From Cellulomonas sp. KRMCY2 (lineage in GTDB: Bacteria; Actinomycetota; Actinomycetes; Actinomycetales; Cellulomonadaceae), in assembly GCF_000526515.1 (NCBI RefSeq), contig NZ_JAGF01000001.1, positions 930,001 through 994,000 on the forward strand: a stretch of DNA of 64,000 bases, given 5' to 3'. The notes below the pieces were generated by a model that was given only the letters and a program-made list of their open reading frames with translations, searched no databases and was not told the DNA's origin. Every line of letters starts with the position of its first letter. Position 1 is the stretch's first letter. This document shows, in pieces, positions 7,902 through 16,145 of this stretch. The position numbers were made by a program, and so were the translations under genes.

Positions 7902-9017
7902 ATGGCGCTCGAGCCAGTACCCTTCACACGTCCCGCACTCCCACCGATCGAGAAGGTCGTTGAACTAGTACGGGGCATCTGGGAGCGCGGTGTCGTTACC
8001 AACGGCGGCCCTGTTCAGAGCCGTTTCGAGCGCGCGTTCGTCGAACGCCTCGCCTGGCCGAGCACCGCAGTGGTCCGCAACGGTACCGCGGCGATCCAGC
8101 TCCTCCTCACAGCCGTTGGAGTGGGCGCACGGCCAGATCGCGACGAGGTGATCGTGGGCAGCTTCACCCACGCCGCGACGGTGCAGGCCGTCCGGAGTGC
8201 CGGTGGAAGGGCCGTCTTTGCGGACGTCGAGGACGCGACACTCACGGCAGATCCAGTTATCGTCGACCGACTAGTAACCCCGCGCACCGCAGCACTTCTG
8301 GTAACCCACCCTTTCGGCTTCGCGGCGGATGTTGAGGGACTCGAGCGGGTCTCTCGGCTGCACGGCATACCACTCGTCTTCGACGCTGCGGCAGCGGTCG
8401 GCGTGGATTGGCGTGGGCGCCCCCTGAGCTGGGCCGGAGACGGAAGCGCCTTCAGTTTCCATGCGACGAAACTTCTCTGCGCCGTAGAGGCAGGCGCCGT
8501 GTCATCCCGTCACTATGACGTGATTGAGCGGGTCCGCCGGCTCCGCAATTTCGGCATGGGCGAGTGGGAGGCCGACCCCGCGGGGACCAATGGAAAGGCG
8601 GACGAGTTCGTCAGCGCTGTCGGCCTCGTCGCACTCGATCATCTAGACGAGGAGATCGCCGCGCGGAAACGGCACATCGAGTCCTACTCCGCGCTCCTCG
8701 ACGAGCCGTGGGTGATGCCGCTCATCCAGCGGGCGGACGCGACGAGCAATGCCGCAGCGTTCGCCGTGCGATTGAGGACCACTGACGGCCGGCCTCTGGC
8801 GGTCGACGTTTCGAGAGCCTTGGGCGGGGAGGGAATCGAGTCGCGCCGATACTTCGCAGGCCGATTCGCGGTCGCCTCGCAGCCGACCGACGCTCCCACA
8901 CCTTTGGCGGACCGCGCACGCGATGACGTACTTTGCCTGCCCCTGTGGGGCTCGATGCCTGACTCGACGGTCGCCCGCGTCGCGCATGCTGTGAGACGGG
9001 CTGCCAATGGAGTCTGA
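7902..9017 (+). CDS. DegT/DnrJ/EryC1/StrS aminotransferase
   Basis: A 371-residue fold-type-I PLP enzyme of the sugar aminotransferase family. Key residues are Asp161 in VFDAAAAVG (pyridine ring contact) and Lys190 in SFHATKLL (Schiff base). GGPVQSRFERAF and FGFAADVEGLERV are typical family blocks. Start is ATG behind GAGGA. Relatives transaminate keto sugars of nucleotide-activated hexoses to amino sugars. No dehydratase, epimerase or nucleotidyltransferase for such a sugar lies in the window, so the keto substrate must come from elsewhere. Divergent from GNAT, sugar-binding-fold and glycosyltransferase genes, it would fit making, acetylating and attaching an amino sugar. Confidence 0.85.
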   Translation: MALEPVPFTRPALPPIEKVVELVRGIWERGVVTNGGPVQSRFERAFVERLAWPSTAVVRNGTAAIQLLLTAVGVGARPDRDEVIVGSFTHAATVQAVRSAGGRAVFADVEDATLTADPVIVDRLVTPRTAALLVTHPFGFAADVEGLERVSRLHGIPLVFDAAAAVGVDWRGRPLSWAGDGSAFSFHATKLLCAVEAGAVSSRHYDVIERVRRLRNFGMGEWEADPAGTNGKADEFVSAVGLVALDHLDEEIAARKRHIESYSALLDEPWVMPLIQRADATSNAAAFAVRLRTTDGRPLAVDVSRALGGEGIESRRYFAGRFAVASQPTDAPTPLADRARDDVLCLPLWGSMPDSTVARVAHAVRRAANGV

Positions 9018-9115
9018 CGATCTCAGCTGACGCATTCGGCGACCGCTCCGGGGGGTGCCAAGAGACCCTGTCAGCGTCAGGCCCGAATCGAGGCGATGCG
9101 GCCCGAGCGTCCCAC

Positions 9116-9161
9116 CCCGACGAGCGCCCAGCGCCTTTCTGGCGGTCCGGCGCTCGTCGGG
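9116..9161. terminator. strong hairpin downstream of aminotransferase
   Basis: A perfect 13-bp inverted repeat, CCCGACGAGCGCC and GGCGCTCGTCGGG, with a 20-base loop, lies 100 bases after the aminotransferase stop and before the IS elements. There is no T-run, so it is a terminator by position and stem strength only; it could also belong to the IS1634-type element that lies beyond the IS1380 insertion. Confidence 0.5.
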
Positions 9162-9184
9162 CCTGACTCGTGCCACTCGCTTAG

Positions 9185-10852
9185 CCTCGATCTTTCGCGG
9201 TGCGGCTGAGGTCGGTGGGGCGGCCGTCGGTGGCGTCGCTGGGGTCTGATTGTTGCGGTTGGGTGTGACAGGTTCCCGGGTCTCGCCTCGGGTGGGCGCC
9301 GGTTCCATGGCCGGGGGTCGGGCGGGGTCGTGGGGACGAGTTCGCGGGGTTCAGCCCGGGGCGAGTTCGGCCAGGCGGCTCAGGCCGGTCAGGGTCGGGT
9401 GGGCCCAGGGGGATCGGGCCGACAGGTGCAGCCGGACGCGTCGTCCGGTGCGGGCCAGTGTCGCGGGGATGGTGAAGATCCGGTAGCGCAGCTTCTTGGG
9501 TTCCCAGCGGCGGGCCGCGGTGTCGGCGAACGCGAGCATCTGCATCCAGGCGGTGATGTCGGCGGCCAACGCGACGACGGCGCACCAGATCCGGTTGGCG
9601 GCGAAGGAGGCCAGGGGCAGGTTGGCCAGGCCGGTGTCCTTGGCGATGCGGATCCGGTCTTCGCAGCGGGCCCGGCGCCGGTGGCGCAGCTCCAGGTCGG
9701 GCAGCTGGCCGCGGACGGTGTTGGTCGCGAACGCGGTGATCCGCATCCCCTCAACGTCGTCGAACCGCAGCTGGGCTCCGGGGTGGGGCCGTTCCTTGCG
9801 GGCGATCACGCGCATCCCGGGCGGCCAGCCGGTCAGGTCCAGCAGGTGCGTAAGCTCGGCGACCCATGCCCCGTCCCGGACGGCGTCGTGGGCGTCACAC
9901 GCCTCGGTCCACACGTGCTCGGGGATGAGTCGTAGCAGGTCAGGGGTGTTCTCGGGCAGGGTGAACCCGACCGAGTAGGACAACCGGCGACCGGTGAGCC
10001 AGTCGATGACCTTGTGGGTGGACCCCGCCCCGTCGATGCGCACCAGCACCGACTTCCCGCGCCGGGCTCCGGGCAGTTGACGCAACGCGGCGCTGATCAC
10101 GGTGATGTGGTCGGCGGCGGTGTTCGACCCGGCGTTCCCGGGCCGCAGCATGATGGCCAACGGTTCACCGGTCCCGGCGGGCCCGTGGTCGACGAACGCG
10201 CACAACGGGTGGAACCCGAAGCCCTTCTTGAACGTCGGGCGGGCGTTCTCCTTCTCCGAGTGCGCGATCACCAGGGTCGCGTCGACATCCACGACCAGCG
10301 GGGCGTCGGCGCTGACGTCATGGTCCGGGGCGCCGGCCCCGGCCCGCTCCCAGACCCGCGCTCGGGCCGTGGCCCTGGCCCGGTCGATCGCGGCCAGCGC
10401 CCGGTCGGCGTCGCCGGCAAGGGTCGCGATCGTGCGCGAGAGCGTCGGGTCGGAGGCCACCGCCCCGAAGACCGCCGGCTCGGCGCGGACCACCGCCAGG
10501 TCTGAGCAGGTGTCCCCACCCAGGGCCAAGGTGATCGCCAGGTCCAGCAGGACCTTGGCCGGGTCATGCCTGGCCGTCGGCCGCCGCCACCTGGCCAGCT
10601 CGCCCGACAGGGCCACGTCCAGACCCGCAGCCCGGACCGTGGAGCACAACAGCACCCCACCGGCCTGGCCCACCGCTGTCCGCCCGCTCGTGTCGACCGT
10701 CAGCCGCGGATAGAACCCGGTAGTCTGCTTCACCTGAAAGGTGCTCCTCGAACTGGACTGACACGGCCCTCGACAAGCCACATCATCCCAGGTCAGGAGC
10801 ACTTTTCACGTCACGCCACGACCCCAACGCCCCCTGCCATGAAAGCGCGAGG
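9185..10852 (-). mobile_element. IS1380-family insertion sequence with TTAG duplication
   Basis: Inverted ends read CCTCGATCTTTCGCGG on the left and CCTCGCGCTTTCATGG inward from the right. They are flanked by the direct repeat TTAG at 9181-9184 and 10853-10856. The element is 1668 bp, normal for IS1380. The intact target duplication and transposase suggest a recent insertion. Confidence 0.85.
9351..10733 (-). CDS. IS1380-family transposase
   Basis: About 460 residues from GTG 10733 (GGAG lies about 10 bases upstream). It matches the IS1380 DDE group throughout: N-terminal VKQTTGFYPRLTVDTSGRTAVGQAGG, first Asp in VVDVDATLVIAHSEKENA, the GFGFHPLCAFVDHG block, VLVRIDGAGSTH with the second Asp, and the C-terminal CEDRIRIAKDTGLANLP with the Glu of the triad. 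Length and all blocks are complete, so it should be active. It would catalyse cut-and-paste transposition of this element. Confidence 0.92.
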   Translation of the reverse strand: MKQTTGFYPRLTVDTSGRTAVGQAGGVLLCSTVRAAGLDVALSGELARWRRPTARHDPAKVLLDLAITLALGGDTCSDLAVVRAEPAVFGAVASDPTLSRTIATLAGDADRALAAIDRARATARARVWERAGAGAPDHDVSADAPLVVDVDATLVIAHSEKENARPTFKKGFGFHPLCAFVDHGPAGTGEPLAIMLRPGNAGSNTAADHITVISAALRQLPGARRGKSVLVRIDGAGSTHKVIDWLTGRRLSYSVGFTLPENTPDLLRLIPEHVWTEACDAHDAVRDGAWVAELTHLLDLTGWPPGMRVIARKERPHPGAQLRFDDVEGMRITAFATNTVRGQLPDLELRHRRRARCEDRIRIAKDTGLANLPLASFAANRIWCAVVALAADITAWMQMLAFADTAARRWEPKKLRYRIFTIPATLARTGRRVRLHLSARSPWAHPTLTGLSRLAELAPG

Positions 10853-12451
10853 TTAGTGACCCGTTTCGAGCCGCGTGAGCATGGCGCGGACGGTGCCGGT
10901 GAGGTTGGGGTCGAGGGTGAGTCGTTGGCCGTTGATCTCGATGGTCGCTGAGCGTGCGGTGCGTAGGGCCTGGACGATCTTCTTGATGCTGGTGCCGGTG
11001 GCGTCTTGCAGGTGGCGGGCGACGGCCAGGGCGGCGAACACGACGGTCAGGTGGGCCTCGATGGCCTGGCGTTGGTGGTGGAACACGGGCCGGGCTCGCA
11101 GGTCGCCCTTGGTCATCCGGAACGACTGCTCGACGTGCCACAGGTCGTGGTAGGCAGCGATCACCGCTGCGCCGTCCATCGTCGAGGTGGGCAGGTTGGT
11201 GACGTAGCCCTTCAAGCCGGCCAGCTGGCGTGCCCGGTCGATCGTGGCCTGGTCGAGTTCCTTGGTGGCGCCGGTGACCTTCAGGAACCGGGCCTTCTTC
11301 AACGGGGCGCGCCCGTCGGCGATCTCCTCGGCCCGGGCGATCATCGCGTTGATGGCCTTGTTGTCGTGCTGCTCACGCTTGAACTTCCACTGGTAGACCA
11401 CCCGCCTGCCCCGGGCCGCCTTGCCGGTGCCCATGTCGCGGACCGACTCCAGAACCTGCCCGTCGGTGAAGAAGTTCCCGTGCCGGGCGAAGTGATCGGC
11501 CAGGTCGTAGGGGGCCTTGGTGATCCTCGAGCCCACGATGAAGGAGAACCCGGCGTCCTCCAGGGCGTTCAGGTGGCCCGCCGAGAGCATCCCGGCATCA
11601 GCGACCACGACCAGGTCCGTCACGTCGTGCCGCTCGCCGAAGGCGGTCAGGACGGGGATCAGGGTGGTGGTCTCGGCTTTGTTGCCCTCGAACAGGTGCA
11701 CCTCGAGGGGGAACCCGCCCGGGTCCACCAGCAGCCCGACCTGGACCTGCGGGTCGACGCGGTGCTCCTTGCTCATGCCGACCTTGCGCAGCTCGTCCTC
11801 GTCGGGGCGCTCGAAGTGCAGGGTCGTCACGTCGTAGAGGACCAGGGCCGCGGTCCCGCCCGTGTGGACCGAGTGCGCCCACGCCGCGGTGGCCAGCTGC
11901 CCGCGGTAGTCCTGTTCCTGGCAGCGGGCCAGCGACCGGAACAGGGTGCGCAGACCGACCGCCGGTGCGCCGATCTCGTCCAGGACGCGGACGACCTCGG
12001 CCTTGGACGTCGGCTCCACGATCCGCGCCAGCACCATCGCGCGGAAACCGTCATCACCCAGCACGTCGAACCCGAGACGGGCATATGCGCTGGTCAGGAC
12101 CTTCCACAACAGGTCGGCGGATGTCCCCACGACCCGCCCACCCGCAGCGACCGAGGCAGGACGCCCACCGGGCATCGCTGTCGCCGGTTCCAGGGGAAGT
12201 GTCGCTTCGGTGGTCCAGTCCGCGACGTCGTCCATCCGCACCGCCACCACCGGCAGGTCCCCCAGGTCCAGGACGTCCTGCCCCGGGGACAAGCGCTCAC
12301 GCGCGGCAGTCAGTAGCAACGCAAGCTCGGCATCGGTATACGCAGACCCCACGTGCTCGACCTGCTCGACCTGCCGGCCCCGGCGCGTGACGATCTGCAC
12401 CGCGACCGCCCCCGAGGCGGTGCGGACCTTGCGCACGAACCGCGAGACCAC
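10853..12451 (-). CDS. IS1634-family (IS4-superfamily) transposase
   Basis: About 532 residues from GTG 12451 (VSRFVRKVRTASGAVAVQIV, the usual N-terminus; an upstream frame to 12493 is open but adds atypical residues). DDE blocks are clear: VLYDVTTLHFE, VVVADAGMLSAGHLNALEDAG, and YHDLWHVEQSFRMTKGDLRARPVFH with the catalytic Glu. The stop codon TAA (10853-10855) lies inside the TTAG target copied by the IS1380 insertion, so the gene keeps its stop and stays intact, while its element has been split with the left end beyond 9180. Terminal repeats of this element were not resolved. Confidence 0.88.
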   Translation of the reverse strand: MVSRFVRKVRTASGAVAVQIVTRRGRQVEQVEHVGSAYTDAELALLLTAARERLSPGQDVLDLGDLPVVAVRMDDVADWTTEATLPLEPATAMPGGRPASVAAGGRVVGTSADLLWKVLTSAYARLGFDVLGDDGFRAMVLARIVEPTSKAEVVRVLDEIGAPAVGLRTLFRSLARCQEQDYRGQLATAAWAHSVHTGGTAALVLYDVTTLHFERPDEDELRKVGMSKEHRVDPQVQVGLLVDPGGFPLEVHLFEGNKAETTTLIPVLTAFGERHDVTDLVVVADAGMLSAGHLNALEDAGFSFIVGSRITKAPYDLADHFARHGNFFTDGQVLESVRDMGTGKAARGRRVVYQWKFKREQHDNKAINAMIARAEEIADGRAPLKKARFLKVTGATKELDQATIDRARQLAGLKGYVTNLPTSTMDGAAVIAAYHDLWHVEQSFRMTKGDLRARPVFHHQRQAIEAHLTVVFAALAVARHLQDATGTSIKKIVQALRTARSATIEINGQRLTLDPNLTGTVRAMLTRLETGH

Positions 12452-13004
12452 CCCCGAAGGCTTCCACGACGAGGTTCTTAGTGACATCACCACCGACCGC
12501 GGAGCGAATCACCAGGTCAGCGGCCTGCGATCACAGTCGAGGACCGAGGGTGGCACGAGTCAGGTCCTACGACGAGCTGCCGGGATACCCAGGTGTGCAG
12601 CAGGCCACCGACTGCCGAGGGTGGGGGTGGCCCGAACCCTTCACCCCGGACACCAACGGCGACGTCCACATCGACCTGTCGGTATTCGCGGCTTGCCCGG
12701 ACCCTGCAGTGACCATCTCCTCGACCGACCCGCGCGCGGCAAACGGCCCGATCCACGTCGACTACGACGTGACGGCTCGCCCGGCCGACACCGGCACGGT
12801 GATCGAGGACACTAGGCGGGCTCGGGGTGAACTTCCGCATCAACAGCGGCTCCGACCTCAATCGCGCTTTGACACCGGCCGAGTGGCGTCCCGCAGAGTG
12901 GTGTGCGAGCTCGGCCTTGATCGGGGCGTCGTTGTAGACGTGTAGGCGGTCACCGCGTGATTCTTCGAGAGACCTACCAAGTCGACTCGAGAGAAGGACC
13001 CGCG
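12452..13004. other. gap between two transposases with a gene remnant
   Basis: A rightward frame (12481-12945) contains a stretch that reads like protein, from about 12550 to 12810 (SYDELPGYPGVQQATDCRGWGW; DVHIDLSVFAACPDPAVTI; VHVDYDVT-like). It lacks a convincing start, and its ends look like non-coding or IS end sequence. I take it as an internal fragment of an unidentified gene stranded between the IS1634-type and IS256 elements. Confidence 0.35.
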
Positions 13005-14246
13005 ATGACCGCTGCATCTAGTTTGGACCCTGCCCGCTTCTTGCACGAGCACCTGACCACCGCCAGCCCTGACCTGCTGCGTGACCTGTTGGCCACGTTC
13101 ATCGAAACGCTGATGGGCGCCGAGGCCGACGCGATCTGCGGGGCCGACTACGCCGCGCGGACCCCGGAGCGGGCCAACACACGCAACGGCTACCGGCACC
13201 GCGATTTCGACACCCGGGTCGGCACGATGGACGTGGCGATCCCCAAGCTGCGGTCCGGGACCTACTTTCCGGACTGGTTGCTGGAGCGCCGCCGGCGCGC
13301 CGAGGCGGCCCTGACCAGCGTGGTTGCGACCTGCTACCTGCTCGGGGTCTCCACCAGGCGGATGGACAAGCTCGTCGAGTCCCTGGGGATCACGAGGCTG
13401 TCGAAGTCCCAGGTCTCGCGGATGGCCCAAGATCTCGATGAGCAGGTCGCCGCGTTCCGGACCCGACCGCTGGATGCCGGCCCCTACACGTTCTGCGCCG
13501 CCGACGCGTTGGCCGTCAAGGTCCGTGAGGGCGGGCGGGTCGTGAACATCGCGGTGATGGTCGCCACCGGCGTCAACGCCGACGGGCACCGCGAGATCCT
13601 GGGGATCGACGTCTCGACCGCCGAGGACGGGGCGGGGTGGTTGACGTTCTTCCGGGACCTGACCGCACGCGGCCTGACCGGGGTCAAGCTGGTGACCTCT
13701 GACGCGCACTCCGGGCTGGTCGCCGCGATCGGCGCGACCCTGCCCGGGGCGTCATGGCAGAGGTGTCGGACCCACTACACGGTCAACCTCAAGGCCACCT
13801 GCCCCACGGCGTCTTGGCCGTGGGTCAAGACGATGCTGCACTCGGTCTTCGACCAGGTCGACGCGGACGCCGTCGCAGCCCAGTTCGACCGGCTCCTGGA
13901 CACCGTCGCAGACAAGCTGCCCAAGGTCGCCGACCACCTGGAGACCGCCCGGGCGGACCTGCTGGCCTTCACCGCCTTCCCCAAGGAGGTCTGGCGCCAG
14001 ATCTGGTCGAACAACCCGAACGAGCGCCTCAACCGCGAGATCCGCCGGCGTACCGACGTCGTGGGGATCTTCCCCGACCGCACCGCCATCATCCGCCTCG
14101 TCGGAGCCGTCCTTGCCGAGCAGCACGACGAATGGGCCGAAGGACGCCGCTACCTCGCCCTGGACGTCCTGGGCCGAGCACGACTCACCGCCGTCCCCGA
14201 CACTCAGGAGGTCAGCCCGCCCCAGCTCCCGGCGCTCAGCGCCTGA
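13005..14246 (+). CDS. IS256-family transposase
   Basis: About 413 residues from ATG 13005 (GAGAAGG upstream). Mutator-type blocks are present: NGYRHRDFDTRVGTMDVAIPKLR, the catalytic Asp in FCAADALAVKVREGG, the second in LVTSDAHSGLVAAI, RCRTHYTVNL, and the C-terminal WSNNPNERLNREIRRRTDVVGIFP with the Glu. The length is normal and no lesion is seen. The usual IS256 VPK stretch after RCRTHY is replaced by KATCPTASW. Terminal inverted repeats could not be fixed by eye. It catalyses copy-out-paste-in transposition of its element. Confidence 0.92.
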   Translation: MTAASSLDPARFLHEHLTTASPDLLRDLLATFIETLMGAEADAICGADYAARTPERANTRNGYRHRDFDTRVGTMDVAIPKLRSGTYFPDWLLERRRRAEAALTSVVATCYLLGVSTRRMDKLVESLGITRLSKSQVSRMAQDLDEQVAAFRTRPLDAGPYTFCAADALAVKVREGGRVVNIAVMVATGVNADGHREILGIDVSTAEDGAGWLTFFRDLTARGLTGVKLVTSDAHSGLVAAIGATLPGASWQRCRTHYTVNLKATCPTASWPWVKTMLHSVFDQVDADAVAAQFDRLLDTVADKLPKVADHLETARADLLAFTAFPKEVWRQIWSNNPNERLNREIRRRTDVVGIFPDRTAIIRLVGAVLAEQHDEWAEGRRYLALDVLGRARLTAVPDTQEVSPPQLPALSA

Positions 14247-14418
14247 ACCCGAAGATCACGCGCAACCGTCACACACCACGTCCGGGGACTTGACCGCCGG
14301 ACCCTGCGACAGGCCGTCGCGAGCGCGCTCCGGTCGGAGCTCCCCGAGCAAGGGCGGCTTGTAATCGTTGGTAATCGCTCGACACCATGCTTGCCTGAAC
14401 CCGTGCTGTCGTGCGACT

Positions 14419-14437
14419 CTTTGCAAAGATTGCAAAG
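14419..14437. promoter_or_regulatory. perfect dyad overlapping the RBS region of the ATPase
   Basis: CTTTGCAA and TTGCAAAG form a perfect 8-bp dyad with spacer AGA, lying 12 bases before the start codon and touching the AAAGGAG ribosome-binding site. Its symmetry and place suggest an operator for a dimeric repressor, perhaps the winged-helix ATPase itself. Confidence 0.55.
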
Positions 14438-14449
14438 GAGTCTTCACGG

Positions 14450-15589
14450 ATGGCGCGGAACCCGTTCAGGCCGACTGCTGGCGCGACGCCGCCGTTGTTG
14501 GTCGGCCGTGACGAGGTGCTCGAGGAGTTTGTCGAGTCGCTTGAGGATGGCCCTGGCGCGCCGGGTCGCCTCGCGCTCTTCACCGGCACGCGGGGTGTCG
14601 GCAAGACGGTGATGCTCACCGAGGTGGGGGACCAGGCGCTGCGCCACGGCTGGGTGACGCTCGCCGAGACCGCCACACCGGGGCTCGTGGGCCGCTTGCA
14701 GCACGCGGTCACCCGCGCCCTCCATGAAGCCGATCCGACCACCGCGCCGACCCGGACCCTCACGGGCGTTTCGTTGCCGGTGATCGGTGGGGGCGTGACG
14801 GTCTCGACTCGTCCCGCGGAGGTCGTCGAGTGGCGCCACGAGCTGGGTCGCCTCCTCGACGTCATGGAGAGCCGCGGCGCAGGCCTCCTCATCACGGTCG
14901 ACGAGGTCCACAAGGGCGGACGAGACGACCTGCGCGACCTCGCCGCGACCGTGCAGCACCTCATCAGGGAAGACCGGGACATCGCCCTGGCGATGGCGGG
15001 CCTTCCCTCAGCGGTCTCGGACCTGCTCAGCGACGACGTCCTGACCTTCTTGCGCCGCGCCACCCGCTTCGAGCTGGAGGACGTCCCGCTCGACGCCGTC
15101 CGCGATGCCCTGCACACCACGATCACCCACGAGGGGCGCACGATCGCCGACGACGCCCTCGACGAGGCGACGCAGGCCACTGGCGGCTACCCGTTCATGA
15201 TCCAGCTCGTCGGCTACCACGTGTGGCGCAAGGCCAATGGGGACGTCATCGACCTGCCCGCCGTCCGGGCCGGCGTGCCGGCCGCACGCAAGCGCCTCGG
15301 GGCGACGGTGCACGCGACGGCACTGGCGGACCTGTCTGCCGTCGACCGCACCTATCTCCTGGCGATGTCGCAGGACCCAGGGGAGTCCTCGACCGGCGAG
15401 ATCGCCCGCCGACTCGGTGAGACCCCGTACTACGCCTCCACCTACCGCGCCCGCCTCATCGCCGCGGGCGTCATCGAGCCCACCCGGCGCGGCTACGTCG
15501 ACTTCGCCATCCCCTACCTGCGCGAATACCTGCGCGAGCACGCGGCCCGCTACGAGATGGCCTCCCGCGGCACCCGACGCCAGACATAA
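14450..15589 (+). CDS. AAA+ ATPase with C-terminal winged helix (ORC/Cdc6-like)
   Basis: About 379 residues from ATG 14450, preceded by AAAGGAG. Walker A is GTRGVGKT (46-53) and Walker B is LLITVDEVHK (Asp151/Glu152). A sensor-like FELEDVPLDAVRDAL and a TGGYPFMIQLVGYHVW block follow. Residues about 310-370 form a winged helix (STGEIARRLGETPYYASTYRARLIAAGVIEP, then GYVDFAIPYLREYL). This is the Cdc6/STAND-like ATP-binding group common on actinobacterial islands and near integrated elements; their job is unproved, and toxin or DNA-associated roles have been suggested. The gene stands alone behind a perfect dyad, pointing to autoregulation. Confidence 0.8.
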   Translation: MARNPFRPTAGATPPLLVGRDEVLEEFVESLEDGPGAPGRLALFTGTRGVGKTVMLTEVGDQALRHGWVTLAETATPGLVGRLQHAVTRALHEADPTTAPTRTLTGVSLPVIGGGVTVSTRPAEVVEWRHELGRLLDVMESRGAGLLITVDEVHKGGRDDLRDLAATVQHLIREDRDIALAMAGLPSAVSDLLSDDVLTFLRRATRFELEDVPLDAVRDALHTTITHEGRTIADDALDEATQATGGYPFMIQLVGYHVWRKANGDVIDLPAVRAGVPAARKRLGATVHATALADLSAVDRTYLLAMSQDPGESSTGEIARRLGETPYYASTYRARLIAAGVIEPTRRGYVDFAIPYLREYLREHAARYEMASRGTRRQT

Positions 15590-15624
15590 CGGCGGAGGAC
15601 GGCCACCGGAAGCAGGGGCTCGCC

Positions 15625-15963
15625 ATGGGATCGCGTCGTCGGCTACGGCTCGCCGTGTGCGGAGCAGTCCTCGTCGGCGTTCTCGGTGGCTGCTTCGTCT
15701 ACGACGCCGCCAACCCACAGATCTGGTACCACAACCTCACCGATCAGAAGCTGGTGGTGACCATCGAACGCCCTGACGGCCCTGGACCCAGGCCGTGGGA
15801 CCGCACGGAGGCATCGAGGTGGTCATGGACGGGTGCCACGGTACGGCGCTCGTCGTGGAAAACCGAGGAAGGCGAACCGATCGGCAGGGTTGACGAGCCC
15901 GCGTGCGCTGGCTGGTCCCTCACGATCAACGAGGACTACTCCTTGACCTGCGAGAGGGCCTAA
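15625..15963 (+). CDS. small lipoprotein, possibly frame-disturbed
   Basis: A 112-residue secreted protein: Arg-rich start, hydrophobic stretch LAVCGAVLVGVLGGC with a lipobox Cys at residue 23, then a small domain ending GWSLTINEDYSLTCERA. The frame is open, but between about 15800 and 15865 another frame reads more like protein (GIEVVMDGCHGTALVVEN), and the main frame there is Arg/Trp/Ser-rich. Two compensating indels may have scrambled about 20 residues. Start ATG follows AGGGG. The family is not recognised; related actinobacterial lipoproteins of this size are uncharacterised. Confidence 0.55.
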   Translation: MGSRRRLRLAVCGAVLVGVLGGCFVYDAANPQIWYHNLTDQKLVVTIERPDGPGPRPWDRTEASRWSWTGATVRRSSWKTEEGEPIGRVDEPACAGWSLTINEDYSLTCERA

Positions 15964-16145
15964 GCGCTCCCAGGCGAGCATGCGGCCGACCTCGAGCCGA
16001 GCCACAAGAGTCCATGCCCTGACCCCACAGGGGAGCAACCACGAGCGGCCGGATCAACGCAATCCCGGCGGACTGGCAACCACCGGTATCGCTGTGGGTG
16101 ATATCGGGCTCGAGATCACTTGGCCGCGGGCAAGTCCAACCCTCC

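Noticed and set aside
12481-12945. A complete 154-residue gene between the IS elements
   Set aside because: Only its middle third reads like protein; the start overlaps the IS1634-type transposase leader and the end resembles IS end sequence, so it is kept as a fragment in the gap entry.
12957-13004. Longer N-terminus for the IS256 transposase (start at 12957)
   Set aside because: The added residues (ILRETYQVDSREGPA) are atypical, and ATG 13005 has a good GAGAAGG RBS.
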